Assembly (NCBI GenBank): GCA_035440445.1
Contig: DAORMJ010000005.1
Span: forward strand, 1 to 64,000
Origin: Ga0077548 sp035440445
GTDB lineage: Bacteria; Pseudomonadota; Alphaproteobacteria; Rhizobiales; Xanthobacteraceae
Direction of reading: 5' to 3'
DNA length: 64,000 nucleotides
The position numbers were made by a program, and so were the translations under genes. Positions 45,660 to 54,383 of this stretch are shown here, piece by piece (positions within the stretch are counted from its first letter, which is position 1; the number at the start of each line of letters is the position of its first letter). The notes beneath the pieces are model-generated. The model was given only the letters and a program-made list of their open reading frames with translations, was not told the DNA's origin and did not search any database.

Positions 45660-46544
45660 TTATGCGCCGAAACCGGGTTCGCCGGGAAACAGGAAACGCG
45701 CCCATTCCGGCTTTTCGAGCGAGAGTTCGATGCCGCCTGCGGTGATCTTCTCGCCCTTCTGCAGGGCGTCGTGGATGCGGTCGAGCCGGACTTTGGCGAG
45801 ACCTTTGCCGTTCGCGCCGGAGCCCATGTTGCCGGCCGGTTTGTCGCCGGCCTTCACTTCCACGCCGGGGAAGGGCGCTGTTTCAAAACGCACCGGCACG
45901 ATACGGGTGCGCGGCGTGGTCTTGCGCTCCATGCGCGAGACGACTTCCTGCCCGATGAAGCAGCCTTTCTTGAAATCCACGCCGCCGAGCTGGTCCATGT
46001 CCGCTTCGTGCGGATAGGTGTCGAGATAAGCGTAATCCTTGCCGCCATCGGGAATGCCGAGTGTAACGCGCTTCTCGTGATAGCGGCTGGCGTCGACGAT
46101 TTCGAAGCTGGCTTTCTCCAGTGCGGCCTTTGCGTCAGCGGCGGGAAGAATGATCCGTTGCCCGAGGCCGGGATGCCGCGGGTCTTCGTAAACCACGCCG
46201 TCCTCGGTGCTGGCTGCGCCGTCCACCACGGCAACAACTGCCAGATCGGGCCGCGCCTCGATGGTGACGGCCGCGCGGAGCTTGTAGAAGCCGAGCTTCT
46301 TCGCAACATCTTCGGCGAGCGCCTTCGGCACGTCGAACAGGAAACCGCCGCCTTCTTCCTGCGCCACGCCGATGACGAAGAAGTCCGCGACGATCTTGCC
46401 CTGCGGCGTCAACAGTGCGGCAAAGCGCGCCTGATCGGGTTGCAGCGATTCGACATCGTTCGTGACGACATTGTCGAGGAACTTCGCCGCATCCTCGCCC
46501 GTTATACGAAGGACGGCACGCTCGTCGAGAATGGCAACCTGCAT
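45660..46544 (-). CDS. ygfZ: YgfZ/GcvT family folate-binding protein
   Basis: A 294-residue folate-binding protein that supports repair or assembly of iron-sulfur clusters. The signature KGCFIGQEVVSRM (KGCxxGQE) with the reactive Cys is present, along with LTPQGKIVADFFV near 60. The ATG at 46544 opens MQVAILDERAVLRITGEDA, the family N-terminus; a longer start adds 35 residues without support. First gene of a five-gene run ygfZ-tag-HD-phosphatase-nadQ with overlaps or gaps of only a few bases. NadA needs an Fe-S cluster, a possible functional link. Confidence 0.93.
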   Translation of the reverse strand: MQVAILDERAVLRITGEDAAKFLDNVVTNDVESLQPDQARFAALLTPQGKIVADFFVIGVAQEEGGGFLFDVPKALAEDVAKKLGFYKLRAAVTIEARPDLAVVAVVDGAASTEDGVVYEDPRHPGLGQRIILPAADAKAALEKASFEIVDASRYHEKRVTLGIPDGGKDYAYLDTYPHEADMDQLGGVDFKKGCFIGQEVVSRMERKTTPRTRIVPVRFETAPFPGVEVKAGDKPAGNMGSGANGKGLAKVRLDRIHDALQKGEKITAGGIELSLEKPEWARFLFPGEPGFGA

Positions 46545-46663
46545 GACCCCGCCTCGTCTAGAATTTCGGTTGATGCAGCTAGGAAGGCTGCTTGCAAAGA
46601 ATTCTGCTGACAAGTAATGCCGCTGGAGAAGACCGGCAAGGCCGGTCAACAGCGCGGGGCCGC

Positions 46664-48004
46664 ATGCCCGATTCCTATGATCTTCTTCTGGCCGGGGCGA
46701 CCGTCGTCAATCAGGACGGCGCCGTTGTGCGGGATATTGGCGTGCGCGAGGGCAAGATCGTCGCCATCGGCAGCATTTCCCCGAACAGCGCCCGCGAAGT
46801 GTGGCAATGCGCCGGGCTGCATGTTCTTCCCGGCGTGATCGATACGCAGGTCCATTTCCGCGAGCCGGGAATGACCCACAAGGAAGACCTCGAAAGCGGC
46901 TCTCGCTCGGCCGTGATGGGCGGCGTCACCGCGGTGTTCGAAATGCCGAACACCGAACCGCTCACGATCGATGACCACGCCTTCTCCGACAAGATCGGCC
47001 GCGCCATCGGCCGCATGCATTGCGACTTTGCGTTCTTCATCGGCGGCACCGCCGACAACTGGTCGCGCGTCGCCGAATACGAGCAGCTTCCCGGTTGCGC
47101 CGGCATCAAGGTCTTCATGGGCTCGTCGACCGGCAAGCTCCTGATCCCGGACGACAATGGCTTGCGCGCGATTCTGGAAAACATCCGCCGCCGCGCCTCC
47201 TTCCACGCCGAGGACGAGCCGCGCCTGAATGACCGTAAACTGTTGCGCGTCGAAAACGATCCGCGCTCGCATCCCGTCTGGCGCGATCCGGTCGCGGCCC
47301 TGCTTGCGACCACGCGCCTCGTCACGCTCGCGCGCGAGGCCGGAAAGCGCGTGCATGTGCTGCACGTTTCGACGGCCGAGGAGATCGATTTCCTTGGCCA
47401 GCACAAGGACGTTGCGACCGTGGAGGTTACGCCGCATCACCTGACGCTGGTGGGGCCTGAATGTTACGAACGGCTCGGCACCCGCGCGCAGATGAATCCG
47501 CCGGTGCGCGACGCGCGCCATCGCGACGCGATCTGGCGCGGCATTGCCGACGGCACGGTCGATATTCTCGGCTCCGATCACGCCCCGCACACGCTCGAGG
47601 AAAAATCGAAGGCCTATCCCGCGAGCCCTTCCGGCATGACCGGCGTGCAGACGCTGGTGCCGATCATGCTCGATCACGTGAACGCGGGACGGCTTTCGCT
47701 CGCCCGCTTCGTCGATCTGTCGAGCCACGGCCCCGCGCGCGTATTCGGCATCGCCAACAAGGGCCGCATCGCGGTCGGCTACGATGCCGACTTCACGATC
47801 GTCGATCTGAAGCGGCGCGAAACCATCACCAATCAGTGGGTCGCCTCGAAGGCGGGCTGGACGCCTTATGATGGCGTGAGCGTCACGGGCTGGCCGGTCG
47901 GCACCGTGGTCCGTGGCGCCATCGTGATGCGCGACGGCCAGTTGCTCAAGAAAGGGCAGGGCCAGCCGGTGCAATTCCTCGAGGCGCTGCCGAGCGGGAC
48001 GTAA
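46664..48004 (+). CDS. pyrC: Dihydroorotase (class I)
   Basis: Cyclises carbamoyl-aspartate to dihydroorotate in pyrimidine synthesis. 446 residues. Metal ligands are visible: VIDTQVHFREPG (His-x-His changed to Gln-Val-His here) and HAED, HVLHVST, PHHL and DILGSDHAPHTLEEK with the catalytic aspartate. The DTQVHFREPG motif has Q where most enzymes have a His (DxHxH); the family member with DTQVHFREPG is known among alphaproteobacterial AllB-like dihydroorotases, so it is annotated as amidohydrolase with dihydroorotase as best guess. ATG at 46664 follows the divergent ygfZ promoter region. Confidence 0.82.
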   Translation: MPDSYDLLLAGATVVNQDGAVVRDIGVREGKIVAIGSISPNSAREVWQCAGLHVLPGVIDTQVHFREPGMTHKEDLESGSRSAVMGGVTAVFEMPNTEPLTIDDHAFSDKIGRAIGRMHCDFAFFIGGTADNWSRVAEYEQLPGCAGIKVFMGSSTGKLLIPDDNGLRAILENIRRRASFHAEDEPRLNDRKLLRVENDPRSHPVWRDPVAALLATTRLVTLAREAGKRVHVLHVSTAEEIDFLGQHKDVATVEVTPHHLTLVGPECYERLGTRAQMNPPVRDARHRDAIWRGIADGTVDILGSDHAPHTLEEKSKAYPASPSGMTGVQTLVPIMLDHVNAGRLSLARFVDLSSHGPARVFGIANKGRIAVGYDADFTIVDLKRRETITNQWVASKAGWTPYDGVSVTGWPVGTVVRGAIVMRDGQLLKKGQGQPVQFLEALPSGT

Positions 48005-48008
48005 GTCC

Positions 48009-48611
48009 TCAATCCCCCGCGACGAAGAACTGCCATCGTCCATCGGGTGAGATGCCCGCGCGGAAAAAAACATACGAGCCGAATTTCTGCATCTCGCGGA
48101 AATCATAGGCGGTGACGAGCCGGAACAGTTCGACGCGCTGTTCGGGCGTGAGTTTCTCGAGCTGCATCGCGTGGAAGTAGGGCCATACGAACATTTCCTG
48201 CGCGTTGCCCTTGTCGAGGTGCACGAAAGGCATTTCGAGAACCTCGATCAGCGTCGAAAGTACTTCGAGCCCGTCGCTGTCGGGAAATGATTTTTTCCAG
48301 AACGCCGCGGCGTCGTTGTCGCCGCCGAACGAGATCAGCGTCTGGTTCGCCTTCACGATGGCCGCGACCTTGGCGAGATCGCCGCCGCGCGCCGCCGCGA
48401 GAATTTCGTCTCGCCGCTGGCGCACGAGATCGGGCAGGCGCGAAAGATCGCGGATCACTTCGGCGGTCGCCGGCTGCTGCTTCGCGGCTTTGGCCTGCGC
48501 CTCCGGATCGCGGATCGTTTCGGTCTTCACCTTGTTCTGGGCAAACGAAGGCATGGCCGCGAGCGCCCCGGCGAGGAGCGCAAAGCTGACGATTCGAATT
48601 GCGTGATTCAT
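48009..48611 (-). CDS. Exported protein of unknown function
   Basis: A 200-residue periplasmic protein. The signal peptide MNHAIRIVSFALLAGALAAMPSFAQ ends at residue 25. The mature part is helical, with LSRLPDLVRQRRDEILAAARGGDLAKVAAIVKANQTLISFGGD, and a C-terminal half containing FVWPYFHAMQLEKLTPEQRVELFRLV and GRWQFFVAGD. Conserved in rhizobia as far as I recall but unnamed. Four bases after the convergent pyrC stop. Confidence 0.75.
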   Translation of the reverse strand: MNHAIRIVSFALLAGALAAMPSFAQNKVKTETIRDPEAQAKAAKQQPATAEVIRDLSRLPDLVRQRRDEILAAARGGDLAKVAAIVKANQTLISFGGDNDAAAFWKKSFPDSDGLEVLSTLIEVLEMPFVHLDKGNAQEMFVWPYFHAMQLEKLTPEQRVELFRLVTAYDFREMQKFGSYVFFRAGISPDGRWQFFVAGD

Positions 48612-48667
48612 GGTTCCCCGCGATGGCTGCGGAGACATTCTAGCCCGAATGGCGGCGGAAGCAGACT

Positions 48668-48937
48668 CTACTGCCGGTTGCCGGGGATCGTGAATTCGCC
48701 GCGGCGGATGCGGTCGCTCAGGCCGTCGGCATATTGGGCCGCGGCGTCCTCGCCATAGGTCGAAACCAGTTCGTTGATCGCGGTGAACAGCGCCACCTGC
48801 GCCAGGCAATCGCCGTCGATGCCGTCGAGCCGGGCTTCTTCCCAGGCTTCGTTGAGATAGCCGAAGGCGGCGCGGCGCTCGTCTTCCGAGGCCGGGTCCG
48901 CGACTTTGCCGATTCGCAATGGCGTGACGGTACGCAA
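48668..48937 (-). CDS. Conserved small cytoplasmic protein, unknown
   Basis: An 89-residue protein (TTG start at 48937 behind a GGGGGA site 6 bases upstream; ATG 48991 and GTG 49021 are alternatives). The sequence LRIGKVADPASEDERRAAFGYLNEAWEEARLDGIDGDCLAQVALFTAINELV is well conserved among rhizobia. No membrane segment or catalytic motif is evident. Possibly a helical partner protein. Confidence 0.65.
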   Translation of the reverse strand: MRTVTPLRIGKVADPASEDERRAAFGYLNEAWEEARLDGIDGDCLAQVALFTAINELVSTYGEDAAAQYADGLSDRIRRGEFTIPGNRQ

Positions 48938-49062
48938 AAGAATTCCCCCGCAGGCGTAGGACTTTGAAGGTGCCCAGCGTTGTTTACACATATTAACGGC
49001 CCGAGCCGGTTCCGTCGCCACGGACCTTTAAAGAAGGTTAACGCCGAAGGCGGTTTTTGAAT

Positions 49063-49443
49063 TCAATTGCCGTAGCGAAGCGCGATGTCGCGAGAAAGCC
49101 GCGCGCCTTCGTCGAGAAAGCGCTGGATTGCGGTGCGGGCCGCCGGCGTGCAGGTCCGATAGGTCTGTTCGTAGGAGTTGTAGCCGCGGTTGAAACTGGT
49201 CACGAGCAGCGCGCGCTTGTCGCCGGGAAGTGCAGCGGAATCGATCAGCGCCTGCATTTCCACCCGCCACTGGCCTTGTTCCGTACCGCCGCAAAGCGGC
49301 CGGAGATAGTGAAGCGCACCGAGAATTTCTGAGAGGTGGATCAGGTCGGCTTCATAGGCGGCCGCGCGCCGCTGCGGCTGCGCGTGAAGCGGTGCCACGC
49401 CGAGCAGGACGAATGTAAGGAGAAGGTAAGGAACGCGCCGCAT
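49063..49443 (-). CDS. TIGR02301/DUF2385 family exported protein
   Basis: A 126-residue secreted protein. MRRVPYLLLTFVLLGVAPLHAQ is a signal peptide. The body matches TIGR02301: DLIHLSEILGALHYLRPLCGG, then WRVEMQALID and SFNRGYNSYEQTYRTCTPAA. It has two cysteines, likely a disulfide. Function unknown. It ends near the start of the previous small gene. A start further up at 49485 is possible but spoils the signal peptide. Confidence 0.85.
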   Translation of the reverse strand: MRRVPYLLLTFVLLGVAPLHAQPQRRAAAYEADLIHLSEILGALHYLRPLCGGTEQGQWRVEMQALIDSAALPGDKRALLVTSFNRGYNSYEQTYRTCTPAARTAIQRFLDEGARLSRDIALRYGN

Positions 49444-49494
49444 CACGAAGGCGATATGCGCCGGTTCGGTCAGGCTCGCAAGCACGAAGCAGAA

Positions 49495-49896
49495 TTATGG
49501 TTTTGCCGAGAGGAACAGGCGCTCCGCCGCGCGCGCGGTTTCGAGCAGACCGTCGGTCGTATCGAGTGCTGCGAAGTCGTCGAGCGCGAACCAGCCCACG
49601 TCGCTTGCTTCCGGCCCGGTCTGCGCTTCGCCCGCAACAAGGCGGGCGGCGAAAACCGAAATCAGGTAGCGTCGGCCGGGCAGGAGGACTTCCTTCTCGC
49701 CGGCTTTGGCGATCAGCGCGATTTCGAGCGAGACTTCCTCGCGCACTTCGCGGATCGCGGCGTCTTCCGTGCTTTCACCTTGCTCGACCGAGCCGCCGGG
49801 AAAGCTCCATTTGAACGGCGGCTTGGTTCGCTTCGCCAAGAGCACTTTGCCGTCGGCGCGGAAGATCGCGGCGCTCGCGGCGAACAGTGTTTCTAT
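49495..49896 (-). CDS. NUDIX hydrolase without a canonical start codon
   Basis: A NUDIX domain of about 130 residues: GGSVEQGESTEDAAIREVREEVSLE is the Nudix box (GX5EX7REVXEE). The frame is open upstream, but no ATG, GTG or TTG lies near the domain start; the only close candidates are ATA at 49896, overlapping the TAG stop of the FAD oxidase gene and five bases after a GGAGG site, or CTG at 49887. An ATG-to-ATA change at the start codon is the simplest reading. Substrate unknown; nucleotide diphosphate derivatives are usual. Confidence 0.75.
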   Translation of the reverse strand: METLFAASAAIFRADGKVLLAKRTKPPFKWSFPGGSVEQGESTEDAAIREVREEVSLEIALIAKAGEKEVLLPGRRYLISVFAARLVAGEAQTGPEASDVGWFALDDFAALDTTDGLLETARAAERLFLSAKP

Positions 49897-51353
49897 GACG
49901 CCCTCCGCGTCCGCAGCACCTTGCCGGGATTGAGGATGCCGGACGGATCGAGCGTCTGCTTGATCGCCTGCATCACGCCGAGCGCGACCGGGTCTTTGGA
50001 TTTTGCCAGAAGATCGCGCTTGAGCACGCCGATGCCATGCTCGGCGGAAATGGAGCCTTCGTATTTCGCGACGATGGCGTGCACCGCCTCGTTGAGCCAT
50101 TCCCATTGGGAGAGAAACTTCGCCTTGTCGGCGCCGATCGGCTGGCTCACGTTGTAGTGCAGGTTGCCATCGCCAAGGTGGCCGAAGGCGACGACCCGCG
50201 CGCCGGGAATGACCTCTTCAACCTTTGCCGAGGCCTCCGCGATGAAGCGCGGCACGCTCGACACCGGCACCGAGATGTCGTGCTTGATCGAGCCGCCTTC
50301 GGGCTTCTGCACGTCCGACATCGCGGTGCGCAGCGTCCAGAGCTGGTTTCTCTGCTCGAAACTTTCCGCAAGCGTCGCGTCGATGACGAGCGACTGCTCG
50401 ATCCCGTCGCCGAGCAGCGTTTCCATCGTCTCGCGCGTGCGCGTCTCGTCGTCGCCGAAAATTTCCGCGAGCACGTACCACGGATGCGGGGAGGCAAGCG
50501 GATCGCGGGCACCAGGCAAATGCTTCAGGTCGAATTCCAGCGCGATGCGCGGCATCAGTTCGAAACTCGTCAGCGACGCGCCACTGCGCGATAGCGCGAG
50601 ATTGAAGAGCGAAAGCGCGGCTTCCGGCGAAGGCACGCCAATCCATGCGGTCGCAATCGCGCGCGGCGCGGGAAAGAGTTTCAGCACCGCAGCCGTGATG
50701 ATGCCGAGCGTGCCTTCCGCGCCCATGAAGAGATGGCGCAGATCGTAGCCGGTATTGTCCTTCTTCAGCTTGCGCAGCCCGCGCAGGATCTTGCCGTTCG
50801 CAAGCACGACTTCGAGCCCGAGCACGAGATCGCGCGCGTTACCGTATGCCAGCACCTGCGTGCCGCCGGCGTTGGTCGAAAGATTGCCGCCGATGGTGCA
50901 AGAGCCTTCCGCGCCGAGCGAAAGCGGAAACAGCCGCTCCGCTTTCGCGGCTGCTTCCTGCGCGTGTTGCAGGATCACGCCGCTTTCGACCGTCATGGTG
51001 TTGGCCTGCGCGTCCACCTCGCGGATTTTATTGAGCCGCGCGGTTGAAACGATGATCGCGTTCTTGTCGAAAGAAACCTGTCCGCCGACGAGGCCGGTAT
51101 TGCCGCCTTGTGGCACGATCGCGGTTTTCGTCCTGCTCGCGAGCTGAAGGATTTGCGCGATTTCTTCCGCGCTCCCGGGCTTCAGTACGATTGCCGCCTT
51201 GCCCTGATAGAGATCGCGCTGTTCGCGCAGAAACGGCGTCATGTCTTCGCCGTGCAGCGCGTTCTTCTCGCCGACGATTCCGATGAAGCGCGCGAGCAGG
51301 GCTTCGCTGGAAGGTTTTGCCGCCTTCTTCTTTGCTTTCTTTTTCGCTTTCAT
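49893..51353 (-). CDS. FAD-linked oxidase (D-lactate/2-hydroxyglutarate dehydrogenase type)
   Basis: A 486-residue GlcD-like flavoprotein that oxidises a 2-hydroxy acid. The FAD PCMH domain is in VPQGGNTGLVGGQVSFDKNAIIVS and LGAEGSCTIGGNLSTNAGGTQVLAYGNARDLVLGLEVVLANG; the FAD-oxidase C-terminal domain has FGHLGDGNLHYNVSQP, EHGIGVLKRDLLAK and MQAIKQTLDPSGILNPGKV. Lys/Ala-rich residues 2-13 precede the domain. It overlaps tsaC by four bases (ATGA). The precise substrate (lactate, 2-hydroxyglutarate, glycolate) is not determined. Confidence 0.9.
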   Translation of the reverse strand: MKAKKKAKKKAAKPSSEALLARFIGIVGEKNALHGEDMTPFLREQRDLYQGKAAIVLKPGSAEEIAQILQLASRTKTAIVPQGGNTGLVGGQVSFDKNAIIVSTARLNKIREVDAQANTMTVESGVILQHAQEAAAKAERLFPLSLGAEGSCTIGGNLSTNAGGTQVLAYGNARDLVLGLEVVLANGKILRGLRKLKKDNTGYDLRHLFMGAEGTLGIITAAVLKLFPAPRAIATAWIGVPSPEAALSLFNLALSRSGASLTSFELMPRIALEFDLKHLPGARDPLASPHPWYVLAEIFGDDETRTRETMETLLGDGIEQSLVIDATLAESFEQRNQLWTLRTAMSDVQKPEGGSIKHDISVPVSSVPRFIAEASAKVEEVIPGARVVAFGHLGDGNLHYNVSQPIGADKAKFLSQWEWLNEAVHAIVAKYEGSISAEHGIGVLKRDLLAKSKDPVALGVMQAIKQTLDPSGILNPGKVLRTRRAS

Positions 51354-52354
51354 CGTGGAGCCGCTGCGCGCTTGAGCCTGTCCCGGATCGCTTCGCCGAG
51401 ACCTTCGCGCGGAATCGGCATCACCGCAATCGTCTGCGCGCCGGTGGTGTCGAGCGCGCGCAGATGCGCATAAAGATTGCTCGCGGCTTCGGTGAGATCG
51501 CCGCGCGCCGAAAGATTGAGGACCGTGCTTGCCTTGTCCGCATCCGCCGGAAGTGGGCCGAACGCGAGCAGCGCGTCTCCATCTTGGACTTCCCGTGCGT
51601 CGAGCCGCATGCGAGCGTTCGGTGCGTAATGCGACGTCATCATGCCCGGCGCGGAAACTTCTTCCATTGCCGCCGCCGCAAGCGGGCCGGTAATTGCCTC
51701 GATCGCTTCGCGCGCGATGCCGCCGCTACGAAGAAGCCGCGGCGTGTCGCTCGAGCAATCGACAATGGTGGATTCGATCCCGCCTTCGCTCGGTCCCCCG
51801 TCGAGAATGAGATCAATCTTCCCCGCGAGATCTTCCGCGACATGCGCGGCGCGGGTCGGCGAAACATGGCCGGAGCGGTTTGCGCTCGGTGCCACCACCG
51901 GAAAACCTGTCTCCGCAAGCAGCGCACGCGCAACCGGATGCGAAGGCATGCGGATCGCGACCGTATCGAGCCCCGCGCGCGCGAGTTCGCAAACGCCGTC
52001 GTCCTGGTTTGCTGCCACGACGAGCGTGAGCGGCCCCGGCCAGAACTTTTCAGCAAGCGCCAGCGCCATGGCGTTGAAGTCGCCGAGCCGTCGCGCTGCT
52101 TCAAGCGTATGGACATGCGCGATCAGCGGATTGAACGAGGGACGGCCCTTGGCGGCATAGAGCGACGCAACCGCGCGGGGATCACCGGCGCGCGCGCCGA
52201 GCCCGTAAACCGTCTCGGTCGGGAAGGCCACGAGCCCGCCTTCGCGGAGCATGGCCGCGGCGTCGGCGATTGCCGCAGCGTCCGCCGCCACAATCCGCGT
52301 ATGCGTTTTTTTCGTGTCACCGCTCACGTTGACGGGTCCGGCTGCCTTGGTCAC
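51350..52354 (-). CDS. tsaC: L-threonylcarbamoyladenylate synthase (TsaC/Sua5)
   Basis: Makes threonylcarbamoyl-AMP for the t6A modification of tRNA. YrdC-domain signatures: GGLVAFPTETVYGLGA, AAKGRPSFNPLIAHV, WPGPLTLVV, AIRMPSHPVA, APSANRSGHVSPT, then a C-terminal Sua5 domain (PGMMTSHYAPNARMRL). 334 residues if the GTG at 52354 is the start; another GTG at 52327 is as likely. Operon with the FAD oxidase and NUDIX genes downstream. Confidence 0.92.
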   Translation of the reverse strand: MTKAAGPVNVSGDTKKTHTRIVAADAAAIADAAAMLREGGLVAFPTETVYGLGARAGDPRAVASLYAAKGRPSFNPLIAHVHTLEAARRLGDFNAMALALAEKFWPGPLTLVVAANQDDGVCELARAGLDTVAIRMPSHPVARALLAETGFPVVAPSANRSGHVSPTRAAHVAEDLAGKIDLILDGGPSEGGIESTIVDCSSDTPRLLRSGGIAREAIEAITGPLAAAAMEEVSAPGMMTSHYAPNARMRLDAREVQDGDALLAFGPLPADADKASTVLNLSARGDLTEAASNLYAHLRALDTTGAQTIAVMPIPREGLGEAIRDRLKRAAAPR

Positions 52355-52437
52355 TGTAATTTCAGGACGGCCGGTATGGCCCCGGCGGGCGCGGAAGTGC
52401 AAGCGCCGCCTTCAGGAATATCCAGCGGAGTTAAGAC

Positions 52438-54214
52438 ATGAGCTATCGCGCCCCGGTTTCCGAGACCATGTTCTTCCTCGAACATGCGACCAGCTTCAAC
52501 GAAATCGCGGGCAAGGGCGCGCAGGCCGATCTTTCGCTCGATCTGGTGCAGTCGGTGCTGGAAGAGGCCGGGAAGTTCGCCGCTGAGCGGCTCGCGCCGC
52601 TGAACCGGCAGGCCGATCAGGTCGGTTCGAAGCTCGTGAACGGCGCGGTGGTGACGCCACCGGGCTGGAAGGAAGCCTATCGCGACTGGACCGCAGCCGG
52701 CTGGAACGGCCTCGGCGCGCCGGTCGAATATGGCGGGCAGGGCCTGCCGGTGATGATCAACATGGCGGCCTTCGAGTTCTGGAGTGCGGCGGCGATGTCC
52801 TTCGGGCTCTGTCCGTTGCTCACCTTCGCGGGCATCGACGCGCTGGAAGCGCACGGCTCGGNNNNNNNNNNAAGACCTGAAGAAGACGTATCTCGCCAAG
52901 ATGGTGAGCGGCGAGTGGAACGGCACCATGCAGCTCACCGAGCCGCAGTCGGGGTCGGATCTCGCGAACCTCCGCACCAAGGCGGTGAAGCAGCCGGACG
53001 GCAGCTACAAGCTCACTGGCACCAAGATTTTCATCACTTATGGCGAGCACGACATGACGGACAACATCGTCCATCTCGTGCTCGCGCGCACGCCGGATGC
53101 GCCGGCCGGCACCAAGGGCATTTCGCTTTTCCTCGTACCGAAGTTCATGGTGAACGCGGACGGCTCGCTTGGGAGCCGCAACGACGTGCATTGCCAGTCG
53201 GTCGAGCACAAGCTCGGCATTCATGCCTCTCCCACCTGCGTCATGGTCTATGGCGATAAAGGCGGCGCAACTGGTTACATCGTCGGCGAGGAGAACAAGG
53301 GTCTCGCCTGCATGTTCACGATGATGAATCACGCGCGCCTCGGCGTCGGCGTGCAGGGGGTCGCGATTGCCGAACGCGCGACCCAGCAGGCGCAGCAATA
53401 TGCGCATGACCGCAAGCAGGGCAAAGCACCCGGCGCGAAGGACCTGAGTCCCATCGCCGAACACCCGGACGTGAAGCGCATGCTGATGACCATGCGCGCG
53501 CTGACGAATGCCTCGCGCGCGATTTGTCTGCGCACCGCCTCCGCACTCGACCGCGCGCATAATACGAGCGACCCGGTCGTGAAGCAGCAGGCAAGCGAAG
53601 AGGCGAGCCTGCTCACGCCGATCTGCAAATCTTTCTCGACCGATGCCGGCATTGAAGTGGCCTCTCTCGGTGTGCAGGTGCATGGCGGCATGGGCTTCAT
53701 CGAGGAGACGGGTGCCGCCCAGCACATGCGCGACGCACGGATTGCCGCGATCTATGAAGGCACCAACGGCATTCAGGCGATCGATCTCGTCACCCGCAAG
53801 ATCGGTCTCAGCGGCGGCGAAACGCTCAAGCGTCTGCTTGCGGAATATCGCAACACCGCAAGCGAAGTTGCGAAATCGAACGATCCGGCTTTCGGCAAGA
53901 CCGCGCAGCGCCTCAACGAAACGCTAGACGCACTCGAACGCGCGACCGCCTATATGGTCGCCGCACTCAGCCGCGATCAGGCGGAAGCGCTTGCCGGCGC
54001 CACGCCCTATCAGAAGCTCTTCGGGCTTGCCGCGGGCGGCGCTTATCTCGCGCAGGCAGGATTGGCCGAGCGCGTCGAAAGCCGCGCCGCTGCCCGTGTT
54101 GCCATCGCGCGCTTCTTCGCGGAAAATCTCTGCACGCAGGCAAGCGGCTTTGAGACCACCATCACCGAAGGCGCAGCATCGGCGCTGTTCACGGATTCGT
54201 TGGTGGTGGCTTGA
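52438..54214 (+). CDS. Acyl-CoA dehydrogenase, interrupted by an assembly gap
   Basis: An FAD-linked dehydrogenase of acyl-CoA (or a thioester such as methylmercaptopropionyl-CoA). The two parts lie in different frames across 10 Ns (52862-52871). Deleting the Ns gives HGSEDLKKTYLAK with no change of frame and a 588-residue protein, the expected length. Domains: N-terminal helical part, the middle domain from about 150 (TMQLTEPQSGSDLANL binding FAD), then the C-terminal helices with the catalytic glutamate in AAIYEGTNGIQAIDL and a DUF1974-like extension. Followed by an SDR gene in the same direction. Confidence 0.92.
52862..52871. other. Scaffold gap of 10 Ns
   Basis: Ten undefined bases inside the acyl-CoA dehydrogenase gene. 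Since the flanking bases join in frame with a perfect family match when the Ns are removed, the true gap is probably zero length (or a multiple of three). Confidence 0.99.
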
Positions 54215-54224
54215 AAATCAACCC

Positions 54225-54361
54225 GTCGTCCCCGCGAAAGCGGGGACCCATAACCACCATTCTCAATCCTCATCCTGAGGAGCGCTCCGAAGGAGCGCGT
54301 CTCGAAGGATGAGGCCTCATGGTTCGAGACGCGCGGCTTCGCCGCGCTCCTCTCCACGAGG
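54225..54361. repeat. Composite palindromic repeat (families B+A), copy 2
   Basis: The B part (54225-54253) is CCCCGC-GAAA-GCGGGG flanked by GTCGT and GACCCATAA. The A part (54268-54361) consists of two linked hairpins with the same ends as at 40130 but opposite orientation and different tips (GCGCTCC/GGAGCGC and GCGCGGC/GCCGCGC). It lies between the acyl-CoA dehydrogenase and SDR genes. Confidence 0.85.
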
Positions 54362-54383
54362 ATCAATGTTTTAGGAGCAACAA

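Noticed and set aside
52840..52900. Frameshift in the acyl-CoA dehydrogenase
   Set aside because: The apparent frame change comes from the arbitrary 10-base N run; removing it restores a perfect frame.
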